Source: Clostridiales bacterium
GTDB lineage: Bacteria; Bacillota; Clostridia; Oscillospirales; CAG-272
DNA length: 41,173 nucleotides
Assembly (NCBI GenBank): GCA_016288155.1
Contig: JAEEYP010000086.1
Span: 1 to 41,173 of the forward strand
Reading direction: 5' to 3'
This document shows, piece after piece, positions 22,949 to 32,535 of this stretch. A program made the position numbers and the translations under genes. Each line of letters begins with the position of its first letter. Position 1 is the stretch's first letter. The notes under the pieces are model-generated. The model searched no databases and was not told the DNA's origin. It was given only the letters and a program-made list of their open reading frames with translations.

Positions 22949-25177
22949 ATGTTGGATTTTATTTATTCCGTCGCCAACTTTCTGATCCTCGCCGCCATTC
23001 TCTGGATCTTCGGGAGAAAGGCGATCGGCAGGATCTTTTCGTCGCGCCGTGAGAGGATCGGGCGGCAGCTCGACGAGGCGGAGCGCATCGAGAACTCTAC
23101 CGTCACGCCGCCGGAGATCCCCGCCGCGTTTTCCGACGCGCTCCCCGCCGGGGCCGAGGAAGAGATCCGCGCCGTCCGCGCCGCCGCCGGGGAGAAAGTC
23201 CTCGCCGCGGAGAAGAAAACGGAACAGACGGAGCGCGCCATGCGCCGCGAGATGCTCGCGGACACGCGGGAGCGTTTTCTCGATACGCTCGTCGGAGCCG
23301 CGCGGAAGATGGCGGGCGAGGAGCCGTACGCGTCCGCCCTGCGGGCAAAGGAGGAGACGTTCGCCGATGCGATCATCGCCCGCATGGAACTCACGCCCGG
23401 CGATATCGCCTATCTGAAACGGCACGACGTGCTCTACGTTACGCTCACCTCGGCGCATCCGCTCCCGCAGTCCATCGTGGACCGGATCGGGAAGCGGGCC
23501 GAGGAGATGGTCGGCGCGGTCGGCGGCAGGATCTCTTACTGGGTCCGGGAGGATCCGGAGCTCGTCGGCGGCTTCCGCTTCCGCGTCGGCGACACAGTCT
23601 ACGATTTTACGGTGGCGGATCGCCTCTACCAGCTCCGCCGCGATCTCGGACGGCGGATGCTGCGCGGCGACGAGGACGTCCGTGCCCTTCTTGACGATCT
23701 TCTCGCGGGGATCGGGCAGATGGACTGCGACGGCATCAGCGAATTTCAGCTCGGCCGCGTACTCAGCGTGTCCGACGGCGTCTGCTGGATGGACGGTCTG
23801 GCGGATATCATGTACGGCGAGGTCGTCGAATTCGAGAGCGGCGAGCGCGGCATGGTGCTCGATATCGAGGTGGACCGGATCGGCTGCGTCGTGTACGGCA
23901 GATATGAGAAGATCGAAAGCGGTACGCCCGTGCGCCGCGTCGGTCGGATCGCCAGCGTGCCGGTCGGCGAGGAGTTCCTCGGCCGCGTCGTCGATCCGCT
24001 CGGACGCCCGCTCGACGGCGGCGGACGCATCTTTACGGAACAGCGCCGTCCCATCGAGCATCCGGCGCCCGCCATTCCGGACAGGGCCGCCGTCACCCGC
24101 CCGATGCACACGGGCATCAAGGCGATCGACGCGCTCGTTCCCATCGGCCGCGGACAGCGCGAGCTCATCATCGGCGACAGGCAGACGGGCAAGACGTCCA
24201 TCGCCGTCGACGCGATCATCAATCAGAAGGGGACCGGCACGGTCTGCATCTACGTGGCGATCGGACAGAAGGATTCGACCGTCATGGAGATCCGCGACAA
24301 GCTCGAAAAATACGGGGCGATGGAGTATACGACGATCGTCTGCGCCCCGGCGTCCGCGTCCGCGTCCTTCCAGTATATCGCGCCCTTCGCCGGCGCGGCG
24401 ATGGGCGAATACTTCATGGAGCGCGGCGGGGACGTGCTCATCGTCTACGACGATCTCTCCAAGCACGCCGTCGCCTACCGGGAACTTTCGCTTTTGCTCG
24501 GACGTCCCTCGGGCCGTGAAGCGTATCCGGGCGACGTGTTCTATCTGCACGCGCGCCTGCTCGAACGTGCGGCGCAGCTTTCCCCGGAAAACGGCGGCGG
24601 TTCCATGACGGCGCTCCCCATCATCGAAACGCTGGCGGGCGACATTTCCGCCTATATCCCGACGAACGTCATCTCCATCACGGACGGACAGATCTTCCTC
24701 GATTCGGATCTCTTCCGCGAGGGACAGAAGCCGGCGGTGAACGTCGGGCTGTCCGTGTCCCGCGTCGGGAGCGCGGCGCAGACGAGGCTCATGAAACAGC
24801 TTTCCGCCCGTCTGCGGATGGATCTGGCGCAGTATCGGGAGCTGGCAGGCTTCACGCAGTTCGGCTCGGACGTTGACGCGCTCACGCGCAAGGTCCTTGA
24901 CGCGGGGAGCCGGATGATGGCGGCGCTGCGTCAGAATCGCTATGAGCCGCTGGAGGACTGGCGGCAGGCGCTGCTCATTTTCGCCGTGTCGGAGGGCTTG
25001 GCGGACGACGCCGATCCCGACGATATGGACGCGTTCGGGCGGAGGCTGGCGCAGGCGCTGGAGGAGACCCGGCCGGAGATCGTCCGGCTTCTCCGGAGCG
25101 GAAGTAAGCTGTCCGAGGAGGATCGGGCGGCGCTCCGCGAGGCGATCCGGCAGCTCGGGCGGACGGAGGCGGCGTGA
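22949..25177 (+). CDS. Fused ATP synthase subunit: second b chain, delta C-terminal domain and alpha
   Basis: 742 aa in one uninterrupted frame. Residues 5-22 are a TM helix followed by FGRKAIGRIFSSRRERI and a coiled coil (to about 150), as in subunit b. Residues about 150-236 match the delta C-terminal domain, including DPELVGGFRFRVGD and VADRLYQLRRDL. From about 237 to the end is a complete alpha subunit: N-terminal helix, VLSVSDGV, Walker A GDRQTGKTS (409-417), YVAIGQKDSTV, and the arginine-finger block LSVSRVGSAAQT. Mycobacteria have a b-delta fusion, but there alpha is separate. The delta N-terminal helical bundle seems absent. An internal ATG at 23657 (M237) preceded by GGACGG would give a free alpha of 506 aa, the normal size. 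Both sides of the joint look normal, so a frameshift artefact is unlikely; a lost stop codon would explain it. The stop TGA abuts the ATG of gamma. Confidence 0.88.
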   Translation: MLDFIYSVANFLILAAILWIFGRKAIGRIFSSRRERIGRQLDEAERIENSTVTPPEIPAAFSDALPAGAEEEIRAVRAAAGEKVLAAEKKTEQTERAMRREMLADTRERFLDTLVGAARKMAGEEPYASALRAKEETFADAIIARMELTPGDIAYLKRHDVLYVTLTSAHPLPQSIVDRIGKRAEEMVGAVGGRISYWVREDPELVGGFRFRVGDTVYDFTVADRLYQLRRDLGRRMLRGDEDVRALLDDLLAGIGQMDCDGISEFQLGRVLSVSDGVCWMDGLADIMYGEVVEFESGERGMVLDIEVDRIGCVVYGRYEKIESGTPVRRVGRIASVPVGEEFLGRVVDPLGRPLDGGGRIFTEQRRPIEHPAPAIPDRAAVTRPMHTGIKAIDALVPIGRGQRELIIGDRQTGKTSIAVDAIINQKGTGTVCIYVAIGQKDSTVMEIRDKLEKYGAMEYTTIVCAPASASASFQYIAPFAGAAMGEYFMERGGDVLIVYDDLSKHAVAYRELSLLLGRPSGREAYPGDVFYLHARLLERAAQLSPENGGGSMTALPIIETLAGDISAYIPTNVISITDGQIFLDSDLFREGQKPAVNVGLSVSRVGSAAQTRLMKQLSARLRMDLAQYRELAGFTQFGSDVDALTRKVLDAGSRMMAALRQNRYEPLEDWRQALLIFAVSEGLADDADPDDMDAFGRRLAQALEETRPEIVRLLRSGSKLSEEDRAALREAIRQLGRTEAA

Positions 25178-26002
25178 ATGGCGACGCTGAGCGAACTGAA
25201 AAAACGGCTTGCCGACGTGCGGCTGACGGGACAGCTGGCAGGCGCGATGAAGACGGCGTCCGCCGCCCGGTATGCGAAGGCGGCACGGATGCTGGAGGAT
25301 TTTACCGCCTACGGGTCGGCGTGCGAAGCGATCCGCCGCCGCTTCGGCGCGGCGCTCGCCGGGGCGTATCCGCCCGCGGCGCCGGACGCTCCCGTATGCT
25401 GCGTGCTGCTCGGCTCGAACCGCGGGCTCTGCGGCGGATACAATCTTGCGCTGTACGAATACGCCGACCGCTTTCTCCGGGAGAGCGGCGGGGCGCGGCT
25501 GCTCGTCGTCGGGCGCCACGCGGTGAACCGCTACAGAGAAAAAGGCGCGGCGGTCGACGGGGAGTTCGCGCTGCCGGATACGGTCTCGCCCTCCGACGGC
25601 GAGGGGATCCTTGCGGCGGCGAAGGAACTGTATCTTCGCGGCGAGGCGTCCTCCGTCGTGCTGCTCTGGCAGCGGTTTGTCAATATGCTGACGCAGACGC
25701 CCGCGGCGCATACGCTTTTGCCGATCGGCGCGGAGGGCGGCGCGGAGGCGGATATACTCTATCTCCCCGACAGGGAGACGGCGCTGCGCGCCGCGGCGGA
25801 CGCCTGCGTCCGCGCCGATTTTACCGCGCATCTGCTCGAGGCTGCCGTCGGCAGTCAGGCGGCGACGCTTGTCGCCATGCGCTCCGCCTGCGACAACGCG
25901 GAGCAGTCCGCCGCGGAGCTTGAGGCGGCGTTCAGCCATAAGCGGCAGAGCGAGGTCACGGCGAGTGTGATCGAGACTTCCGGCGGAAACGCCAAACGCT
26001 GA
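25178..26002 (+). CDS. atpG: ATP synthase subunit gamma
   Basis: 274 aa central-stalk subunit. The N-terminal helix LKKRLADVRLTGQLAGAMKT matches the family pattern that turns inside alpha3beta3. LGSNRGLCGGYN is the conserved middle block, and the C-terminal helix reads RQSEVTASVIETSGGNA. Start ATG directly follows the stop of the fused alpha gene without spacing, so reading depends on translational coupling. Length is slightly below the usual 285-295. Confidence 0.95.
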   Translation: MATLSELKKRLADVRLTGQLAGAMKTASAARYAKAARMLEDFTAYGSACEAIRRRFGAALAGAYPPAAPDAPVCCVLLGSNRGLCGGYNLALYEYADRFLRESGGARLLVVGRHAVNRYREKGAAVDGEFALPDTVSPSDGEGILAAAKELYLRGEASSVVLLWQRFVNMLTQTPAAHTLLPIGAEGGAEADILYLPDRETALRAAADACVRADFTAHLLEAAVGSQAATLVAMRSACDNAEQSAAELEAAFSHKRQSEVTASVIETSGGNAKR

Positions 26003-27753
<1,751 letters not shown>

Positions 27754-27774
27754 GCGTTCGAAATATACGGAAAA

Positions 27775-27814
27775 AAGTCTCCCTCTGCATCGCGGAGGGA
27801 GACTTCGTTTTTTT
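27775..27814. terminator. Bidirectional terminator after the ATP synthase operon
   Basis: 11-bp stem AAGTCTCCCTC/GAGGGAGACTT (27775-27785 with 27795-27805), then seven T's (27808-27814); outer TATACGG/CCGTATA can extend it. An A-run on the left makes it active for the convergent repair gene too. Confidence 0.9.
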
Positions 27815-27860
27815 GCCGTATACCGGTCAGGACCGCTGTATCTTGTCGGCGCGGATTCCT

Positions 27861-28601
27861 TCACCGTTTTTCTTCGTTCGTTCCTTTGCCGTGCGGCGCT
27901 TCGCCGCCGCGGGAGGCGCGTGTTTTCAGTCCTCGCAGGTATTCCTTTCTCTCCGGGGGGATGCGGTCGCTTTCCAGCGCCTTCCCGATCGTTTTGGCGT
28001 GCGTCCAGTCGTCGAGCCGATGCTCTTCCACGTAGGGGATCACTGCGTCGTACTGCTTGGCGAGCGCCGTGGCGAAGTACCACGCCTGCATCATGCGGAC
28101 GTAGTATTCCTCGGATCGGATCGCCGCCACCGCTTCCGGATACGCCGGATCGAAGTCGCCGTCCAGAAAATGCACCATCAGCATCCCGATGCCGAAGCGC
28201 ACCGTATACGTCTCGCCGCTTTCGATCCAGCGCCGGATCGGCGCGGCGAGCGCCGGACGGTATTTCCGGAAAACGCGCGGCGACATCTGATCGCAGGTCG
28301 CCCAGTTGTCCACGTAAGGGAGGAAGCGGTCAACCGCCTCGACGCACACGGAAAGATCCTTCATCTCCGAGAGAAGGAAAGCGTGCAGTTGGTTTTCGTC
28401 AAAATACGCGTGCGGGAGCGCGTCCAGAAAATCGCGGGCGTCCGTCCGTCCGCCCATCTGCCTGGCAAGCCGCCGTACATCCGGCGTCCGCACGCCGATG
28501 ACGGTGCGCGGATCGACCGTCGGGAGCAGTTTACACTGGAAATCGCGGTAGCCGACGTCCTGCATGCGAAACAGTTCTTCTCTGATTTCTTCCGTTATCA
28601 T
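27861..28601 (-). CDS. AlkD-like DNA alkylation repair protein
   Basis: 246 aa, all-helical HEAT-like repeat protein of the DNA_alkylation (AlkC/AlkD) family. These glycosylases excise positively charged alkylpurines without base flipping. VGYRDFQCKLLPTV, IGVRTPDVRRLARQM and NWATCD are the family blocks; the last matches the W...D pair that contacts the lesion in characterised AlkD. The C-terminal 25 residues are charged and probably disordered. Start ATG 28601; no strong ribosome site is visible. It converges on the ATP synthase operon and may be cotranscribed with the gene upstream, 33 nt away. Confidence 0.88.
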   Translation of the reverse strand: MITEEIREELFRMQDVGYRDFQCKLLPTVDPRTVIGVRTPDVRRLARQMGGRTDARDFLDALPHAYFDENQLHAFLLSEMKDLSVCVEAVDRFLPYVDNWATCDQMSPRVFRKYRPALAAPIRRWIESGETYTVRFGIGMLMVHFLDGDFDPAYPEAVAAIRSEEYYVRMMQAWYFATALAKQYDAVIPYVEEHRLDDWTHAKTIGKALESDRIPPERKEYLRGLKTRASRGGEAPHGKGTNEEKR

Positions 28602-28634
28602 GGATCAGCCTTTCACGCGGATCGTGAGCCGCGG

Positions 28635-29285
28635 TCACTCGAATCCGAAAAATCCCTTCAATCCGTCTTTTTCCTTCAATTCCTCCGCGGTGAAGCCGTA
28701 ATGCGCCGCCGACGAAAGCGTGACGACCCGGTCGAGAAATTCCTCGTATGGAAGGCTCAGCCACTCCTGGGGCACTTCCGTGCAGATCGTGCCGCCGTCG
28801 TTGTGACCGCGGCCTCCGTACCACGCCTCGTCGAGCTCCGCCTCGTACGTGCCGTCGTCTTTTTTGTTGAAGCAGTACCAGGACGCCCATTCGCGCATCC
28901 CCGGGATCTCTTTATTTCCTTCGCGGTGCGGCGCGGAATGGTCTTTATCCAAGTGACCGGCCTCTCCCTTTCTCGCGCTGCGGCGGTAGATCCAGAATTT
29001 GTCCGCGTCTTTGGGGATCCGCACCAGTCTCACGTCGCCCGTCTGCCAGATCTGCTTTTGCGTGCCCGGAACGCGGTTTTCGTCCGTCATCACGTCGGGC
29101 AGGATCGGCACGTCTTTTTTTGCCGCGTTTTCGATGCTTTTGCCGAGACCGAGCGCTTTGAGTTCTTTTTTGTGCTCCTCCGGGACGGAGCACGCGTCGT
29201 ACGCAACGCGTCGGTTCGTGAAAACGTAGTACGTTCCGATCCTCTCGCCGCGGTAGAAGACGACGTATTGTTCCCTGATCGTCAT
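28635..29285 (-). CDS. Hypothetical soluble protein, 216 aa
   Basis: No signal peptide or membrane segment. The N-terminal part YVVFYRGERIGTYYVFTNRR looks like a small beta-domain, the middle is lysine-rich, and the end has a helical EELKEKDGLKGFFGFE tail. Aromatic and histidine content is high (HNDGG, SSAAHYGF). I recognise no family. It lies between a repair gene and a zinc-ribbon gene on the same strand with gaps of 33 and 70 nt, so the three may form one transcript. Start ATG 29285 after AAGGACGG. Confidence 0.7.
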   Translation of the reverse strand: MTIREQYVVFYRGERIGTYYVFTNRRVAYDACSVPEEHKKELKALGLGKSIENAAKKDVPILPDVMTDENRVPGTQKQIWQTGDVRLVRIPKDADKFWIYRRSARKGEAGHLDKDHSAPHREGNKEIPGMREWASWYCFNKKDDGTYEAELDEAWYGGRGHNDGGTICTEVPQEWLSLPYEEFLDRVVTLSSAAHYGFTAEELKEKDGLKGFFGFE

Positions 29286-29355
29286 CGTGTGCCGTCCTTT
29301 TCGCGTTTCATTTCTTTTTCTTTCTTTGTTCGCGCTTCCGCCGCCGATTCTCCGG

Positions 29356-29778
29356 TCATTTGTGCCTTCCGCCGCGGCCGGTGGGACCGCCGCTGCCGTG
29401 CAGACCGCTGCGTTTTCCCGCCGCGTGAGGACGTCCCGGATGCTCCGGAGGTCTGTGCACTCCCCGGCGGCCGGAGGGCGGGTCTGCGGGCGGTCTCGTC
29501 CCCGAGGAGCCGGAGGAGGAATTCAGGATGGCGGCGCCGAGCGTGGAGGCGATGCCGGTGATGGCGCTCGTGATCGCCTGCGTACGGGCGGCTTGTGCGG
29601 CAGATTCCGCGGCGGCTTCCTGCGCCGCCTTTTCCTGCGCGGCCTTTTCTTCCGCCTCTTTTCTCAGGCGTTCCTCCTCGGCGCGGATGGATTCGCCGAG
29701 CGGCGCCGTACAGCAGGGACAGCGGTTGTTTTCATCCGCCTCCACGTAGCAGCCGCAGTATTCACACGTGATTTTCAT
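29356..29778 (-). CDS. Zinc-ribbon protein with coiled coil and Gly/Pro/Arg-rich tail
   Basis: 140 aa. N-terminal four-cysteine zinc ribbon CEYCGCYVEADENNRCPCC (about residues 5-23), a charged alanine- and glutamate-rich helix (about 30-70), a short hydrophobic stretch AITGIASTLGAAIL (about 72-85), then a disordered Ser/Pro/Gly/Arg-rich tail ending RGGRHK. This order (ribbon, linker, weak hydrophobic segment, low-complexity tail) is common in small Bacillota proteins of unknown role. The ribbon could bind nucleic acid or a protein partner. Start ATG 29778 with a GCGGGGA site. Confidence 0.7.
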   Translation of the reverse strand: MKITCEYCGCYVEADENNRCPCCTAPLGESIRAEEERLRKEAEEKAAQEKAAQEAAAESAAQAARTQAITSAITGIASTLGAAILNSSSGSSGTRPPADPPSGRRGVHRPPEHPGRPHAAGKRSGLHGSGGPTGRGGRHK

Positions 29779-29894
29779 GGGGCGATCCCCGCTTTCCGTT
29801 ATTGATATGATGGTATTGTGACGTTATCGTTCCGTATGAAGCGACGGCGCGCGAGAGCGCGCGGCCGCAGATCCCGTGCGTTTTCGGCGTCGGC

Positions 29895-31367
29895 TCACTC
29901 GAACCGCATCGAGTACAGCTTTGCTTCGCAGAGCGTGAAGCGAAGCCGGACGGGACGTCCCATGTACCCGAGGAAATACGTGCCGTTCTCAAAGTACACG
30001 GAGCGGTCGACGCTGTTCCCGTAGACCTCAAAGCATTTGGTGGGATACGTTTCCGGCAGAGCGCTTCCGTCCGCGTCGAGCACTTCCGTGCGGATATATC
30101 CGCAGGCGGACGACTCGAAATTGAGATGCAGCACCGTCCCCTCAAAGAGCAGCGGCTTTGTGACGACGACGCGTTCCTCCCCGTCCGCCATGATGCAGCC
30201 GAGGCCGTCCCGGCGGATCTCGTAGCGGTACAGCGGCTTCGGGTAACCGGGGCTTCTGTAGCGTTCGGCGCAGTACATCCAGTACGTTTCCCGCCCGGAA
30301 TCGATCATGCCGTACGCCGGATAGCAGTCTCCGTAGACCCAGTTGTGTTCTTCTTCATATCCCGGCGTGATGAACGGTTCGCTTCCGCGGTGCCAGACGA
30401 TCCCGTCGCGGCTGTGCATCGCGACGCAGTCCGTCGTCGCGAGCCCGCAGCGCCATTCGCCGTAATTCTTCTTTGCCTGCTTCTTCGTCCAGCTGCTGGC
30501 GAACTGTTCCTCGTTCGGTGTCCAGTTGTCCCGGCTCGCGTACCGCGTCGGGAAGCCGACGAGGATATGCGGCGCGGTGGGGTAGGGGATGATCTGATTG
30601 TCGTACAGATCGATCTCCGCCCCGTCGTCGAAACCGATCATCTCCGGCTCGCTCCAATGGATGAAATCCTCGGAGGTGATCCGCCGGATGTCGCGCTTGC
30701 CCTTGCCCGCCAGCTGCTTTACGTAGTCGCCGATGCGGTTCGCGTCGGTGCATTCCACGACCGATCCGTCGCGCCCGAGACCGTGCTGGTTCCGGTGGTA
30801 GCACACGTACCGTCCGTTCGCCCAGTGCACCGTGCTCATGGAATCGAAGGTGCCGTGCATGGAGATCAGGCGGGGCGGCCCGAAGCGGCAGCCGTCCGGG
30901 GACGTCCAGCTCCACAGTCCCCGGCGCTTTTCCCCGTCTTCACAGACGCACGTCGCCCGCGCCGCCGCCTTATATTTTTCCTCAGGCGGACACGCCGGAT
31001 TCGGATCGCGGAATACGAACAGCGCGTCCTCCAGCCCCGGAAGGACGATGCGGTTCTCCTCCAGTCCCGAGTCCGGCTCGTTCACGTGCGCTCTTTTCCA
31101 CGTCAGACCGTCTTCGCTTTCGATGACGAACGCGTTCGTCCCGTCGTAGGTCTCGTTCCAGACGACGTAGTACATCCGGTAGCCCCGCTCGCCTGCGGCG
31201 AGACAGGTCCACGCCACGTTGTCCAGCTCTCTGCCCCGATCGAACAAAAAGCAGGATTCCTTTTTCAGCGCGGGGAGCGACCGATGGAACGCGGTCGTCC
31301 TCTCCGTATCGATCAGGTAGTCGTCCCAGAACATTTCCCGTCTTTTGCCGAGTTCGATGGTTTCCAA
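29895..31367 (-). CDS. Beta-propeller glycosidase-like protein (GH32/GH43 clan type)
   Basis: 490 aa without signal peptide. The N-terminal MFWDDYLID is followed by repeated blade motifs such as YYVVWNE, SEDGLTWKRA, TSPDGCRFGPP and HSRDGIVWH, typical of five-bladed propellers acting on or sensing sugars. The catalytic acids cannot be assigned with certainty. A C-terminal beta-sandwich (from about residue 395) recalls the extra domain of GH32 enzymes. Start is TTG 31367, with AAGGACGG upstream; an ATG at residue 12 is the alternative. Third gene of the operon that begins with the lipoprotein at 35463, 52 nt after the GH28-like gene. Confidence 0.72.
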   Translation of the reverse strand: METIELGKRREMFWDDYLIDTERTTAFHRSLPALKKESCFLFDRGRELDNVAWTCLAAGERGYRMYYVVWNETYDGTNAFVIESEDGLTWKRAHVNEPDSGLEENRIVLPGLEDALFVFRDPNPACPPEEKYKAAARATCVCEDGEKRRGLWSWTSPDGCRFGPPRLISMHGTFDSMSTVHWANGRYVCYHRNQHGLGRDGSVVECTDANRIGDYVKQLAGKGKRDIRRITSEDFIHWSEPEMIGFDDGAEIDLYDNQIIPYPTAPHILVGFPTRYASRDNWTPNEEQFASSWTKKQAKKNYGEWRCGLATTDCVAMHSRDGIVWHRGSEPFITPGYEEEHNWVYGDCYPAYGMIDSGRETYWMYCAERYRSPGYPKPLYRYEIRRDGLGCIMADGEERVVVTKPLLFEGTVLHLNFESSACGYIRTEVLDADGSALPETYPTKCFEVYGNSVDRSVYFENGTYFLGYMGRPVRLRFTLCEAKLYSMRFE

Positions 31368-31419
31368 ATTTCGTACCGTCCTTTCGTTATCGCGGCGGTC
31401 CCCCGACCGCCCGGGCGTG

Positions 31420-32529
31420 TTACGGCGCTTCGACGACGCCGACGGCGCCGCAGAGCTGCGCGCAGTTTTCGATCAGCGTACCGCCGCCGTCAAAGCTGCG
31501 GACGTTTTCCGTGATGAGGCCGGATATGCATCCCGCGAGGCGGAGCGCGGCGTCGGCGCGCGAGAAGACGTTTTTGACCGTGATGTTGTACGTCTCCTCG
31601 AAGGTCGGCTGCCGCGACCCGTAGAGATGATTGTCGCCGATCCGGACGCCGCTGACTCCCCGGTCCATGTGCCGGCTGCCGGAGGAGGCGTCCGTCATCC
31701 CGTCGACGAGGATATTGTACAGTTTCACGCCGCCCTGATTGAGAAGGCGGACGTTGGCGCAGAACGCCTCGCTGCGCACGTCGCGGACCGTCACGTTGAA
31801 TATGTCGTCGGAGAGGACGGCGTCTCCTTCCGGCGCGGGGCGGAAGAGCGCCTCCATCTTTCCGGGGAGACCGGTCAGCGCGACGGTGTCGTCCTGCGTG
31901 AAGCCGGTGACGCGGTCGATGAGGATATCGTGACAGCCGCAGCGCAGATCGATCCCGTCCGCGTTGAAGATATGACAGCGGGAATACCCGCCGTTTTTGT
32001 GGGTCAGCCCGGAGACGAGCGTCCCGTCCGCCTCGACGCGGCGGTCGTCCGCGCAGAAGTCGAGATCGCGCAGCGTCCCGCGGCGGCACCACAGGAGATT
32101 GACCGCCCACCAGCGCTGATTGCGCAGACGGAGCCCCTCGACGGTGAAGCCGTCGACGTTGGCGAGGAGGATGAGGTTGTTCACGGAGATATGCGGTCTG
32201 CCGTCCGTCCCGGAGTTTTTCTCGCTCAGACCGTTGTACTCCCCGCCGTCGAGGATCGCCCTCCCGCGCCCGAGGATGCGGATATCCCGGTCCGGATGCG
32301 CCGCGCCGGAGCGCCCGGCGCTGACATTGCGGATCAGATTGCAGAAAGTCCCGTCCGCCATCCGCAGATGGCAGTCCTCGAGGATGAGCGTAAAGTCGGA
32401 GGGGATCAGGATCGTGTCTTCGATCTCGTAATTCCCGCTCACCGTCAGCGTGCGCGGGGAGGCGGGATCGGAGACGGCGTCCCGGATCCGCTCATTCAGG
32501 ATCGCCGCGCCGCGGGGAATGAAGTCCAT
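31420..32529 (-). CDS. GH28-like right-handed beta-helix glycosidase
   Basis: 369 aa. Parallel beta-helix pattern with the polygalacturonase-type blocks NADGIDLRCGCHDILIDRV and TQDDTVAL, in which the aspartates correspond to the catalytic region (NxD and DD) of GH28. The later GHG block is not obvious, so pectin specificity is not certain. No signal peptide, which suggests a cytoplasmic enzyme working on imported oligomers. Start ATG 32529 behind AAAGGAG, only 6 nt after the lipoprotein stop, hence tightly coupled. Confidence 0.78.
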   Translation of the reverse strand: MDFIPRGAAILNERIRDAVSDPASPRTLTVSGNYEIEDTILIPSDFTLILEDCHLRMADGTFCNLIRNVSAGRSGAAHPDRDIRILGRGRAILDGGEYNGLSEKNSGTDGRPHISVNNLILLANVDGFTVEGLRLRNQRWWAVNLLWCRRGTLRDLDFCADDRRVEADGTLVSGLTHKNGGYSRCHIFNADGIDLRCGCHDILIDRVTGFTQDDTVALTGLPGKMEALFRPAPEGDAVLSDDIFNVTVRDVRSEAFCANVRLLNQGGVKLYNILVDGMTDASSGSRHMDRGVSGVRIGDNHLYGSRQPTFEETYNITVKNVFSRADAALRLAGCISGLITENVRSFDGGGTLIENCAQLCGAVGVVEAP

Positions 32530-32535
32530 GTTCGT

